From assembly GCA_963693315.1 (NCBI GenBank), contig OY856186.1, forward strand, positions 93,585,127 through 93,649,126: a stretch of DNA of 64,000 nt, given 5' to 3'. Source of the stretch: Diogma glabrata (lineage: Eukaryota > Arthropoda > Insecta > Diptera > Cylindrotomidae). The stretch's first letter is position 1. Each line of letters opens with the position of its first letter. Below are positions 1 through 9,891 of the stretch, piece by piece. Below the pieces are notes generated by a model, which worked only from the letters and a program-made list of their open reading frames with translations, was not told where the DNA came from and ran no database searches. A program made the translations under genes and the position numbers.

Positions 1-470
1 TAATCATTTACTAAATAAGGAACTTATAGTGTATTCTTTTTGACTGTACCGAGTATGGACAAAAAATCCAGAATTTTAAAATCATCTCCACACAGAACAA
101 AAAAAAAGCACAATTACAAGTTAAAAAGAACACTTAAGGATTCTGTTCTACTTTCTCATTACAAAATTAACCCAGATTGATTGTGATTGGTTGATTTTTA
201 TTCACAAAATAATATTTTCATAATATTAATACCTGTTATACAAAAAAAAACATCCCAAATACGATAAACAAACAAAAATCACAAAAAAAATTTCAGTACA
301 ACTTCTACACCACCAATTTCCACGATGCTATTTTTTTGAACTGGGTGTGGGCAAAATAATAATTCTGTTTCCAAAAGAATACGATCGAAATCATAATTCT
401 GTGCTGGTGCTGGTGCATTTTTCATTTAATATTTTTATAAGACGACAACCGGTGTATATTTTTTTTTAAT
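1..470. other. AT-rich DNA without a gene
   Basis: A- and T-rich sequence with homopolymer runs. No reading frame resembles a protein I know, and I see no inverted or tandem repeat. It precedes the dispersed element that starts at about 471. Confidence 0.6.
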
Positions 471-2028
471 AATCTAAACAATAAAAAAGTCCAAGCGGCA
501 CGTATATCCGCTAGAAATAGGTCGATTTCGAGATCAGACAGTTTTGTGTGGCAGTAGAATCTGATGTATCAGATTAGTTTAAACAACACAAACTAATTCC
601 AAACAGATATCGAACAAATTTTAAAAAGAAAATTAGCTACATATGTATAAGCAAAATTATATCTATCCAATTTTGCAACAAACAAATATCAAATCTACCA
701 CAGAATATGTGTGTGACAATTTATGACACAAACCTACGCTATATCATATGTCGTCCAATTACTGCAAAATATCAAAATAGTTTATTTCTAAGAAAAAAAA
801 TTAATTTCTTCTATTCAAACCTTTTTATTTTTTTTTTCATTGACTGTTATAAGGTTTTTGCAAATTGTAGTTATGGAGTGTTGCAAACTTTTTTATTGAA
901 GCCAGCAAGTCAAAAACCTTTATTTGCAGAGGTTTATATTTATAAAAAACGGATTGAAATGTTTCCACAGATTCTAAATTTATGAAGTTTTTAAAAATAT
1001 TAGTATCTAAACGGCCGTTATAACGGATTAAAAAAACGAATTTTTTTTCTAGTATAAAGCCTCTGATTATTTAACAATGTGTCAGATTTTTCTGATTTAC
1101 GAACTTGTATTCTTGATATTAATAAAACACACATGTTTACGCAAGGTTTTTTGATCTGGCTCAACAAATGCGACCGTGAGAAAGCCGGTTGATTCAAACG
1201 CATTTTGTGTTTTACAAGCTTTTTGGTTGGAGCCGCTCACTCAGAAACCTCTAACTGCAGAGGTCTTTTTTTGAAAGAAACTGATTAAAAAGGCTTCAAA
1301 GATTCTAAATTTATGAAGTTTTTAAAAATATTAGAATCTAAACGGCCGTTATAACGGATCTAAAAACCAGCGTTTTTTTCTAGTATAAAGCCTCTAGTTT
1401 CTTAACCATATGTCGGATTTGGCTGATTTACGAACTTGTTCAAGATATTAATAAAACTCACATTTTTAGAAAAGGTTTTTTGATCTGGCTTCACAAATGC
1501 GACCGTGAGAGTGCCGGTTGTTTCAAGAAAACATTTTTCTAGTATAATTTTTTTGCAAACTTTTTGTTGGAGCCGCTCACTCAGAAACCCCGAATTGCAG
1601 AGGTCTATTTTTAGAGAAAATTGATAAAAAAGATTCCAAAGATTCTAAATTTGTTAACTTTTTAAAAATATTAGTATCCAAACGGCCGTTATAACGGTTT
1701 TAAAAAATCTATTTTTTTTAGACAAAATGCTCTAGTTACTTAACCACGAGTCGGATTTTGCTGATTCACGAACTTGTCCGAGATATTAATAGAACACACA
1801 TGTACAGAAAATTTTTTTGATCTACCTCAACAAATGCGACCGTGAGAGGGCCGGTCGTTTTCGTTATATCTCATATCGTGTATATGTATATATATATATA
1901 AATTTTTTTTTTTTTGTTTTTTCGTCTCCGCTTATCATATATAGTCGTTTGGCACAAAAATTTTTCCGAAATTCCGAGATGAAGCCCATTGCAATAGGTA
2001 GATTTTTATATGAAATCTACCTAAAAAC
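471..2028 (+). mobile_element. non-coding dispersed element, copy 1
   Basis: Both ends are shared with a second copy at 31520-32828. The left end has the motif GTCCAAGCGGCACGTATAT (about 483) followed by AGATTTCG. The right end has CGTCTCCGCTTATCAT (about 1923), GGAAATTCCGAGATGAAG-like sequence and a terminal hairpin GGTAGATTT/GAAATCTACC (1999-2026). The middle differs: this copy carries three ~335-bp tandem units, while the other carries a (TA)n run. There is no terminal inverted repeat and no coding capacity. A hairpin close to one end without terminal inverted repeats would suit a non-autonomous Helitron, but canonical Helitron termini are not clear, so the class is left open. Confidence 0.6.
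885..1860 (+). repeat. ~335-bp tandem repeat, three units
   Basis: The motif AACGGCCGTTATAACGG occurs at about 1010, 1341 and 1681, giving spacings of 331 and 340 bp. Each unit also contains GGAGCCGCTCACTCAGAAAC-like sequence (diverged in the first unit), a GCAGAGGT block, a CGAACTTGT block and ATGCGACCGTGAGA. The palindromic GGCCGTTATAACGG core is the most conserved part. Chance frames across the units encode nothing recognisable. The array lies inside dispersed element copy 1 and is missing from copy 2. Confidence 0.8.
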
Positions 2029-3455
2029 CACAATTAATAGTTAAAAAAACATTAATAACATTAATCAAGATTATCAAATTATATTCTATTTTCTTTTTTT
2101 TTTAAATTTATTTCCTGACAGAAAACTCAAATAATTCCGTTTTTTATTTGAAAACAATTGTTATATTCAAAACTGAATTTTTTTGGATTATTTTTTTTAC
2201 TACTACTTACAATTTCGTTTGGAAACAAACATAATTTTTTTTTTTTATTTAACCATAGACAACACAAACATGTAGAATTATTTTGTTATTTTTTTTTAAA
2301 AACTAGATCAACGTCAACCCATCAACCAAATAATGACAACTCATTATTCACAACTCATCATCTGATCAGTAGGATTCTCGTATTTATAATTATAAGAAAC
2401 CATCGAAAATGATGCGTTCGCAATCTACGTTTCGTAATATTGAATAATATTGTTGAGTGAAAACGTAGAAATCACAGTCGCAACTAATAAAACATCCTCA
2501 TAACAAAGAAAAGGCTTAAAAAACTAGTACTTATTTATTGAGAAAGTGCCAATTTTATGATTGAAAAAGAAATAAGAGTAAGTTTAATATCAGAACGTCA
2601 ACGGTGAGATGGAAAACAAATATCAGACGGAAAAATCAGTATAGCCAACATATCTCATTTGTATCAACTCACATATGTTCGTTTTCCAAAAATCCATAAA
2701 AAAGATTGAATTAATTAGTTGAAGTAATTGAAGTAATTATTTCATAAAACATACTGTAACTATATTGCAGTAATTAATTTCAGGCATTAAAATAACATTA
2801 CAAGTTTTCATTGTTTCCATTGAGCAAGCCTCGCCACTGCTGATGCATACTACTGTGTACTTAATCCAATCCGCAACAAGCTAACCTTTTACTCGATTCT
2901 GTATAACTTCCTTTTATAGTCGTTCCAATGCGTGAATTGAGCCAAATATTCTGCTCTGCTGCTATCTCGAACTAGAAATTGAATATGCCGAAAGATGTGA
3001 CACTGTCATTTTATGATGAGTGCTTTAATTTAATATTTACTCCTTGTATTACCTTTTCATTTCCAAAGCAATTTTAATCTTCCGTATCAAAAGGAAGAAG
3101 AATATTTGGATTGTATTTTCGTAGAAAACTGAAATATAGTTGAACCTGTGCATTCACATACACTCACTATACAGTACACCCAATCCACAGCTATGCTGAT
3201 AAGCATATTGCATACCTCTAATGCAATATCTTCTAAACTGAGATCTCGTGTAGCAACTCCCCATGAAAGAAAGTTATTAACTAATTTTATCAATTAAAGT
3301 TTTGGCTAGAACGTATAATGGAATGGGGAGAGCGTACTCTAGTTGAGTTTACACCATTTAATCAAATCAAAAATAACTTGAAATGAAATAAACGTGTGTT
3401 CAGTCCTACTTAATCTGCAATCCGAAAATTGCGATTCTTTAGTCGATGTAAGAAG
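2029..3455. other. no gene recognised
   Basis: AT-rich, partly less biased around 2820-3300. Short frames on both strands have low-complexity composition. I see no splice-supported coding sequence, no repeat longer than about 20 bp and no RNA gene. Confidence 0.5.
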
Positions 3456-3458
3456 TTT

Positions 3459-3560
3459 TTAGGGTTCCGTTCTTGGAAAAAGTAAAACGGTACCCTATTG
3501 GTGAGACTTCGGTGTCCGTATGAATTTCTATATAAGCGATTTTCTCAAAAACTATAAGTG
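3459..3560 (+). repeat. fragment resembling a GGGTTCCGT-type dispersed insect repeat
   Basis: The sequence GGGTTCCGTT, then a short spacer, then AAACGGTACCCT, then TGAGACTTCGGTGTCCGT gives an imperfect hairpin followed by a conserved block. From memory, this arrangement is common as a dispersed repeat in insect genomes. The match is short and the family name unknown to me. Confidence 0.35.
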
Positions 3561-3683
3561 CTATCATCTTGAAATTTTTTACGTTATTGAAATTTTTTAT
3601 GTATTTGTCCACGCCTACTGAAATTATGAATATTTGTTTTTATCAATATTTTATGGACACTGATAATGAGACAGAAAAACAAT

Positions 3684-4260
3684 AGTACATTATGATGCTA
3701 GGACGCGAAAGCTAAAGATTTTGGACGGATGCGGAGTTTAGCTATAGCTTACGTCCGTGCATCATATACTATTTTTTATTCGACGCAAACAAAATATTTT
3801 AATAAAAATTGTTTATTCTGATTTAAAATTATAAATTTGCATAAATTTTGAAATAAAAATATGTGGAACAAGTAACCTTTGACAAAATATTTGTTATTTT
3901 TTCCAAATTATTGTATAGCTAGCTATGACAACAAATGATAACAACTATTTTAATTGGATAATGAAATTTTGAATTTAACGGTTGCTTTGATAAAAAAATT
4001 TATAGAATTTAAACAAATACAAATGCTTTTTACTTTTTTGGACGTAACTATGACAACAAAATATATGGTTAAAAAGTAACAATTTAATATGGGAGGTTGA
4101 GAGAAGAAATTTCGAAAAAAATCATTTTTGGCCTTGACAAGCGGGGTGTCATATGAAGGGTTATTTTGTTTCTAGTCTAAAAGAGTTTTTTTCGTAGTTT
4201 TCAAAGTCACCATTTTCGATTCACGTAGAATTTTGAATTCTTTGATGAGGATCAATTTTG
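3684..4260 (+). repeat. dispersed repeat with terminal hairpin, copy 1
   Basis: It starts with an imperfect ~90-bp hairpin: AGTACATTATGATGC near 3684 pairs with GCATCATATACT near 3759. About 320 bp of AT-rich sequence follow. Hairpin and follow-on sequence recur in the same order at 35568-35975, so the hairpin belongs to a larger element. The last part (about 4095-4250, with GTGTCATATGAAGG and TTTCTAGTCTAAA) recurs twice at 33605-34160. No coding capacity is visible. Confidence 0.65.
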
Positions 4261-4905
4261 TTACTTTGCAGCAAATATGTAATTTAGTAACTAGTTCAAG
4301 CAAACGAAATTTAGAAAATATTTTATAATATGAATTAAGGTTCTGAAATAGTATTAAATAGATTATGGTTAGTCAGATAAACTGGGCTTAAAATTAGTAC
4401 TTTGTGTATCGAGGTACACAAAGTTGATTTTTTTCGCACGCGTCGTAATATACGACAAATATACGACAAGTACGGAAAAAGTCAATTTGTGCAACGAGTT
4501 GCACACAACGATAAACAAAATTAAACAAAATTAAAATTAAATTAAACAAAATATAAATTATTACAATTAAACAAAATTATTCTGCAACCAAAGTTTTTAC
4601 AATCTACATTCATATTAAAATATAAGTAAATATTTCTATTATCAACTTAGCATTGAGAAAATTTTCCATTTTTTCTTATTTTTCACTTCTACAAAACAAA
4701 TCAAAAACAAACAGTGCGGAAAAATAAAACAGTGCGGAAAATCTTTTTACATTGTTGACAATATCGAAATACGTTGAATAGTGATTCGAAATTGCAAAAA
4801 ACATTATTCGGGATTACCATTGCAATTTAGTAATCTTCATGGTCCAAGAATTGTAACCGTTTGTTATCGGTATACGCATACCATTAAATCTCAATGATTT
4901 CGAGA
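4261..4905. other. AT-rich DNA without a gene
   Basis: Oligo-A and AAACAAAATTA-type low-complexity sequence. It contains a short tandem of ATACGACAA near 4451-4470 and a duplicated AACAGTGCGGAAAA near 4711-4740. It ends at the target duplication of PLE1. Confidence 0.5.
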
Positions 4906-5047
4906 AAAACCGTATTTATAACAATTTATTTTATGTTTTACAGGCAAAATTCCTTTGTTGATTTTACAATTTAAAAAAAAAACGCTGTTTTATATATTCA
5001 AAATAACTTTTAAAATTTATTAAACAATTGTTTTTTCTTATTAATTT

Positions 5048-5086
5048 TCTCTAACATGTTTCGATTATATATCATCTTCAGAGAGA
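5048..5086 (-). ncRNA. hammerhead-ribozyme-like motif in the PLE1 3' region
   Basis: Read on the minus strand: stem I 5' arm UCUCU (5082-5086), core CUGAAGA (CUGANGA), hairpin II with GAU/AUC pairing, core GAA, palindromic stem III ACAUGU, then U as cleavage residue and stem I 3' arm AGAGA (5048-5052). All conserved core positions of a type I hammerhead are present. Stem II is weak and has an unpaired U next to the core. Stem III is too short to fold alone, as described for Penelope hammerheads that act as dimers. Self-cleavage is inferred, not shown. Confidence 0.55.
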
Positions 5087-5107
5087 TATTTTGCAACTAA
5101 ACTTATA

Positions 5108-5528
5108 ATTGTAATTTACTTAAAAAGAAAACAAAATTAAATTAAACTAATTAGAAATATTATGGGAAACCCATGATTATTAAAAAAGGATAACTATTAA
5201 ATATTCAATTGATTTATTTAACTAAAACGATCTTAAACAAAAAGAGAAACACAATTGGGGGAGGAACAAACAAAATTTTTTCATTCAATTAAAAACTAAG
5301 TACATGTAGAAATGAGTGCAACATAGAAATTGTAATTTACTTAAAAAGAAAACAAACTTAAACTGAACTAATTAGAGTTTTTATGGAAAACCCATGATTG
5401 TTAAAAAGGATAGATAACTATTAAATATTCTAATTGATTTATTAAACTTAAACGATCTTAAACAAAAGGACAAATTGGGGAGGAACAAAAAAAAAATTTT
5501 TTTCCTTTCAATTAAAAGCTAAGTACAG
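5108..5528 (-). repeat. 221-bp tandem duplication in the PLE1 3' untranslated region
   Basis: Two ~200-bp copies lie at about 5108-5306 and 5329-5528. Both start ATTGTAATTTACTTAAAAAG and end with GGGGAGGAACAAA and CTAAGTACA. The second copy abuts the ORF stop codon at 5533. Tandem pseudo-LTR arrangements are common in Penelope elements, so this may be two partial pseudo-LTR copies. Confidence 0.75.
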
Positions 5529-5532
5529 GTAT

Positions 5533-7941
5533 TTACACTAACTTGAATAAATCTGATGTTATTATGTTCTGCCTCTCTTCACAATTCATTAATTTTGGTT
5601 TGTATTTTTCTATGTATAAAGACTCGTATGCATCAAGTTCCCAATTTTTTTGAACGGTTTTTATGATCTTTGAGTTCTCTAAATCAATGCTGTGGTCTGG
5701 ATTTTCATACATATGAAGCGCTACACTTGACTTGGTGATGTTTCTGGTATTGGTGGCTTTTTGATGTTCTTCCAATCGTGTAGAAAATTTTCTTGAAGTT
5801 TGTCCCACATATTTATCTTCACATTTTTGGCAATTTATTACGTAGATGCTTGACTTCTCTGATGGTGGTGTTTTGTCTTTATAGCTACCCAATATACTGC
5901 CTAAAGTGGTACTTTTTTTTGTGATTTGAATTTGATGTCTTTGCAGGATGTTTCCGATGTTGTTGGTTAACTTGGGATAAAATGGTATACAAATTCTTCT
6001 TTCAATTTTCTCTTTAATTGGGATTAAAGTAGTCAGTTCTCTTACGGATTGTTTTCTTTTATGCTTGTTCAGGATGTTGGTGATGAATGTCTTGTTGAAA
6101 CCATTTATTCTCGCTGCTTCTATTATGTATTCCTCCTCTTCTTGGAATTCATGCCAATCCATTGGAATATTATAAAGTCTATAGGCTAGAGAGTTAAACG
6201 CTGCTTTCTTGTGGCTGCCATTGTGGAATGAATCTGAAGTTATCAGTCTCATGGTGTTGGTTGGTTTCCGGTAGATTCCAAATTTAACCTTACAGCCTTT
6301 TCTTATCACCTTAACATCAAGAAACGGTATTATACCATTTTGTTCTTCTTCCATTGTGAATTTGATTGTTTGGTATTGGCTATTAAGCAGATCTAAAGTG
6401 GCTTTTATATTATTTTTGTTTACTACTGCGAAGACATCGTCCACATACCTCTTCCAGATTCTTGGGAATATAGGTGATTTTGCTTGTAGATCTTTTTCAA
6501 AACGAGAAAGAAAAACATTGCTGAGATACGGTGCGATTTTACTCCCCATGCATGTTCCAAAGTTTTGTTTATAGATTTTACCCCTGAATTGAAAGAAACT
6601 TTGATTCATGCATGTTTCGGCTACTTTTCTCATAATTTTTATTTTATTTTCAGCCACATTCTGGAGTTTCAGATGGTCTTCTAGGTGGTTTATTGCTGTA
6701 TCGACTGGAACATTTGGGTATAAAGCCGTTACATCAAACGAAACCATTACTTCTTCCTCATTTAACTCTAGGTCTTTTATTTGAGTAACGAAATCTTTTG
6801 AATTCTTTACTGAACACCCTTCTGGTTGATTTATCTGGTTCAGCTCTTCAATTAACCAATATGCCAATTTCTCTGTTGGTGTTGAGATGTTCGATACAAT
6901 TGGTCTCATTTTTTCGCCAGGTTTGTGGATTTTTGGTAGTGCATAAAGAAATGGAACTTTTGGATTGCTGACTTTTAATTTCAGATGTAAGTAGGGAATT
7001 TTAAGCTCTTCTTCCATTAAATTTGCTATTTCTCTGGCTTCTTGTATCATTTTTGGCAATGGGTTTTTTATGTTGCCATTCTTGTATTTATTTTGAGTGT
7101 ATGGTCCTTCGTCTAACATTGCATTGACTCGTTCCGTGTAACTATCTTCATCCATTATTACTAAGGCGTTTCCTTTATCTGCTTTAATGTAGACCACTGG
7201 TTTTGCTTTCAGTTCTTTAATTGTTTGTTGTTCAGAATTAATTGATGCAGTTTTTTGGCGTCTTCGTTTCTCTTTTCTTGAAAAAACTTTTTTGGTGTGG
7301 AACCTGATGTTTTGTTTTTCGATGTTTTCCATCTTCCTTATACCTGTTTCCATACCAGCAATTATTTCTTCTTTAGGAGCGAATTTTGACGTTGGTGCAT
7401 ATTTTAAGCCTTTGTTTAATAAGCATAATTCTGTTTCAGAGAAAACTTCGGACGAGAGGTTTTTTACAAAATTTGGAATCATTTCCACTGTGGGTTGTTT
7501 TATTGTTTGTTGCTGTTGTTGCTCTGTTGTTATTTTCAATCTTTTTAATTTCTTGCTGTGTCTAATATTGTTTGTTTTGTATTCTGCGTCTATTCCTTGT
7601 TGAATGATTGTATCAAAATCCGGCCAAAATATATTGAAACTAATGTTGTCGTTGTAATGTAATTTTAATATTTTGAGATGAAGGTGGTATGTGCTTAGTT
7701 CCAGTTTATCCAACAGTGCATGTTTTCCTTTTATTTCATGTTGAACTATCATCTTGCGGGCAAATTTTGTTATAAACTCTCTTCGTTCTGGCTTTCCTTT
7801 AATATTTATTTGTGCAAACTTCGGTATCAATTTTTGTTTAAGACATCGTTTTAAAAAAGTGATGTGTGATCTGGTTTTTACAATTTTAATTTTGAGTTGC
7901 AAAAATTCATTTTCAAACTCCTTTAAATGGTTGGATTCCAT
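5533..7941 (-). CDS. Penelope-like reverse transcriptase with GIY-YIG endonuclease
   Basis: Uninterrupted 802-residue ORF. It is predicted to copy its RNA into DNA at a nick made by its own endonuclease. Visible landmarks are a lysine-rich N-terminal region (about 1-140), KADKGNALVIM (~255), PKIHKPGEKMRPIVS (~334), SFDVTALYPN (~400, the first catalytic Asp), FGTCMGSKIAPYLSN (~455), RYVDDVFAV (~500, the catalytic YVDD box), and a C-terminal GIY-YIG domain (~698-790) with IYVINCQKCEDKYVGQ and the downstream ESLYIEKYKPKLMN glutamate/asparagine motif. Length and domain order fit endonuclease-positive Penelope-like elements. ATG at 7941 is the first Met after an in-frame stop and begins MESNHLKEF. 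No stop or frameshift is seen, so the protein could be functional. Subgroup (Neptune, Poseidon or other) is not assigned. Confidence 0.93.
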   Translation of the reverse strand: MESNHLKEFENEFLQLKIKIVKTRSHITFLKRCLKQKLIPKFAQINIKGKPERREFITKFARKMIVQHEIKGKHALLDKLELSTYHLHLKILKLHYNDNISFNIFWPDFDTIIQQGIDAEYKTNNIRHSKKLKRLKITTEQQQQQTIKQPTVEMIPNFVKNLSSEVFSETELCLLNKGLKYAPTSKFAPKEEIIAGMETGIRKMENIEKQNIRFHTKKVFSRKEKRRRQKTASINSEQQTIKELKAKPVVYIKADKGNALVIMDEDSYTERVNAMLDEGPYTQNKYKNGNIKNPLPKMIQEAREIANLMEEELKIPYLHLKLKVSNPKVPFLYALPKIHKPGEKMRPIVSNISTPTEKLAYWLIEELNQINQPEGCSVKNSKDFVTQIKDLELNEEEVMVSFDVTALYPNVPVDTAINHLEDHLKLQNVAENKIKIMRKVAETCMNQSFFQFRGKIYKQNFGTCMGSKIAPYLSNVFLSRFEKDLQAKSPIFPRIWKRYVDDVFAVVNKNNIKATLDLLNSQYQTIKFTMEEEQNGIIPFLDVKVIRKGCKVKFGIYRKPTNTMRLITSDSFHNGSHKKAAFNSLAYRLYNIPMDWHEFQEEEEYIIEAARINGFNKTFITNILNKHKRKQSVRELTTLIPIKEKIERRICIPFYPKLTNNIGNILQRHQIQITKKSTTLGSILGSYKDKTPPSEKSSIYVINCQKCEDKYVGQTSRKFSTRLEEHQKATNTRNITKSSVALHMYENPDHSIDLENSKIIKTVQKNWELDAYESLYIEKYKPKLMNCEERQNIITSDLFKLV

Positions 7942-7954
7942 TATAACTCAAATT

Positions 7955-8040
7955 TTCAATTTTTGTTTTCGGAGTGCGGTAAAATCACTATATAAATTGT
8001 TATATAGTGATTTTACCGCACTCCGAAAACAAAAATTGAA
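7955..8040. repeat. perfect 40-bp-arm palindrome at the PLE1 5' end
   Basis: Left arm 7955-7994 and right arm 8001-8040 are exact reverse complements with a 6-bp spacer (AATTGT). The right arm ends at the target duplication. It sits just upstream of the ORF start, so the 5' end of the element has been copied in inverted orientation. An inverted 5' tail of this kind is a recognised end structure of some Penelope insertions. Confidence 0.9.
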
Positions 8041-8088
8041 AACCGTATTTATGTTTGACTAATAAATAAATTAAATTAAAAAATTTTA

Positions 8089-8213
8089 CTGCCATAAACA
8101 GTTATGGGTAAAATTCAACCCAACGGAAAACTATACTAGCAAACACAGTTTTTTCATATTATTATATACACGGAACCCTCGGCGAGTGAGTTATATTCGC
8201 GCTTGACCCAACT
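8089..8213 (+). repeat. dispersed repeat shared with 47945-48065
   Basis: About 120 bp containing CCATAAACAG, ATTCAACCCAACG, ACACGGAACC and TTATATTCGC recurs in the same order at 47945-48065 with roughly 80% identity by eye. It has no recognisable coding content. Confidence 0.7.
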
Positions 8214-8261
8214 TTTTTTTAATCTAGAACAACTTCTTTTAATTTAAATAAGTCATATTTT

Positions 8262-8450
8262 CGCCTATTTGGAATACTGTTGACATGTTTGGGGAGATGC
8301 TTGTCGGTCAAAAATAAAATGTCTAAATTCCAAGGAGGGAAGAACAATACGGTTAATTGATAACACTGATATGACTGATCAACTTGAGTCAATTAAACCG
8401 CTATAAGATTTTGATAAGAAATGTGGCCGAACTAGCAATATATTATAAAT
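8262..8450 (+). pseudogene. LINE reverse transcriptase fragment (C-terminal)
   Basis: With one frameshift and one stop, the plus strand reads AYLEYC-stop-HVWGDAC, then CLNSKEGRTIRLIDN and TDQLESIKPL. This matches the part of jockey/CR1-type LINE ORF2 proteins after the polymerase domain, equivalent to MEYCCQVWGAA and VQKRAIRIVGD in the longer LINE at 19-20 kb. It is cut off on both sides, by PLE2 on the right. Confidence 0.65.
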
Positions 8451-8599
8451 TTGTATATAAGGTTTAATATGTCGGCTGGTAATTACGAATCGTTGAGTTA
8501 ATTTGTTTCGTAAAACGCACCTTTTTCTCAGCCAGAAATAATTTAAAAGACCAAAATTTTTGTTCTTAAATCTTCATTGAATTTTAATAGGTTTGTTTT

Positions 8600-8640
8600 T
8601 TACTAACAATATTTCGCCAACAGCGGCATTATCAAGATAC
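8600..8640 (-). ncRNA. degenerate hammerhead-like hairpin in the PLE2 tail
   Basis: On the minus strand CUUGAUAAU is followed by a GCC-loop-GGC stem, then GAAAUAUUGUUA. The position in the 3' tail and the stem-then-GAAA order match the hammerhead of Penelope elements, but the CUGANGA core is altered. It may be a relic. The copy near 16632-16664 has diverged further. Confidence 0.4.
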
Positions 8641-9346
8641 ATCTAAAAAACGGACACACAGTTAGGAAAAAAAATTTTTTTTTTTAAAACTAAAATTATT
8701 TTGAATTAAAAAATATATATGTATGATATGGTTTAGAATCTTAAAAATATAACAACGACAAAACTTACATGGAAAAAACACAATAAAATTTATAAAAACT
8801 AAATAAAAGGACGCATTAAAATGTTTTGTTACACAATGATTAAAAATTGGCTGTGGATTGAATTTTTGGAGAACATGAAAGATGTAAAATATTTATACGG
8901 GATTATTGTAAGAATGAACCGCTTCTTTTTTTTATATTTGAAAGTATTTAATAAATGTTTATATGGTTTTTTTAAATTGAATGTATCACTTTTAAAATTT
9001 ACCGTTGCCTCTTTTTGTATGTATATATGAGCAGATTCGATCATCTCTCTTTTGTTTTTATATTTTTCAAAATCAATTATGCTTCCAACGAAGGAAATTC
9101 CACGAGTGATCATTTTCAATTGCATGTTGGGAGAGAGCCGTGATATTTTGTTTCAACCTAATATTGCTTTTGTGGCTATAAAGTCTCTCCTAAAGCCTTT
9201 GACTTGTCTGCCCTATGTACACCTTTCCACATTCACAAGGAATTTTGTAAACCACATTTGAATTTTTTAGTTTTGCTAAAGATTTGTGAAGACAAGATTA
9301 CATGATTTTTTTATAATTTTCGTCGCTATTCTTGAAAACTTTGATC

Positions 9347-9631
9347 CTAATAACACTTTAGGTTTTGAGTTTAAAACACACTTTTTTAATATCTATATGA
9401 GTCTTTTATTTACCAATTAATTTCGTTAGCTATGCTAACATTATCAAGGATATTTCTAAAGGATATTTCAGTTTAGAAATATCCTTGATAATGTTAGCAT
9501 AGCTAACGAAATTAATTGGTGAATAAAAAACTCATATAGATATTAAAAAAGTGTGTTTTAAACTCAAAACCTAAAATATTTTATATATAATATCTAGTGC
9601 TCCAAAAACAAAAACAATCTAATAACACTTT
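9347..9631. mobile_element. foldback insertion in PLE2 with 13-bp target duplication
   Basis: Arms 9359-9460 and 9472-9573 are reverse complements over about 102 bp with an 11-bp spacer. The direct repeat CTAATAACACTTT flanks the insert at 9347-9359 and 9619-9631, and removing the insert restores PLE2 coding continuity. The arms include GTTAGCATAGCTAACGAAAT. A ~45-bp non-palindromic tail ends the insert. No coding capacity. A 13-bp duplication is more usual for retroposition or rolling repair than for common cut-and-paste transposons. Confidence 0.8.
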
Positions 9632-9770
9632 TTTGATTTTTTCGGTTAGGTTGGGAATATAGGTGAGGGCACCATAAATTGTGTTTCGGTCATTATTGTT
9701 ATCATTATCATTTTGTTGTTGGTGAAAGCGTATTTCATTATTTATGTTTTTATGAGTGAATTGTTTTATT

Positions 9771-9891
9771 AAACCGCAATTAGACTATTGCAGAACTCTG
9801 CAATATTTCTGCAATGAATATTTTACACACTATCATTGCACGACTAATTGCAGAAATATTGCAGAGTTCTGCAATAGTCTAATTGCGGTTT
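9771..9891. mobile_element. hairpin insertion in PLE2 (45-bp arms)
   Basis: Arms 9771-9815 and 9847-9891 are exact reverse complements (AAACCGCAATTAGACTATTG and its complement at the ends) around a 31-bp loop. The flanking sequence on both sides belongs to the PLE2 frame (INKLKP on one side, QFTHKN on the other), so this is a separate MITE-like insertion. GCAATATTTCTGCAAT-type internal repeats make each arm partly self-similar. No clear target duplication is visible. Confidence 0.8.

Larger units (their letters stand above)
4906..8052 (-). mobile_element. PLE1: full-length Penelope-like retroelement
   Basis: The element is bounded by a 14-bp direct repeat AAAACCGTATTTAT at 4906-4919 and 8039-8052, which I read as its target-site duplication. 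It contains one long minus-strand ORF (5533-7941). Its 3' side (4920-5530) has a hammerhead-like motif and a 221-bp tandem duplication. Its 5' edge (7955-8040) is a perfect palindrome. Penelope elements are known for GIY-YIG-fused reverse transcriptases, pseudo-LTRs and hammerhead ribozymes. The intact ORF and clean duplication suggest a fairly recent insertion. Confidence 0.85.

Noticed and set aside
707..985. Plus-strand ORF at the start of the tandem array
   Set aside because: Composition is Phe/Lys/Asn-rich as expected from AT-rich DNA, and the end lies in a non-coding tandem repeat unit.
471..2028. Firm Helitron assignment
   Set aside because: There is a near-terminal hairpin and no inverted ends, but the 5' TC and 3' CTRR with A|T insertion could not be confirmed from two copies.
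6356..8062. Plus-strand ORFs within PLE1
   Set aside because: They lie antisense to the intact reverse transcriptase/GIY-YIG ORF and its palindrome, and mirror its codons.
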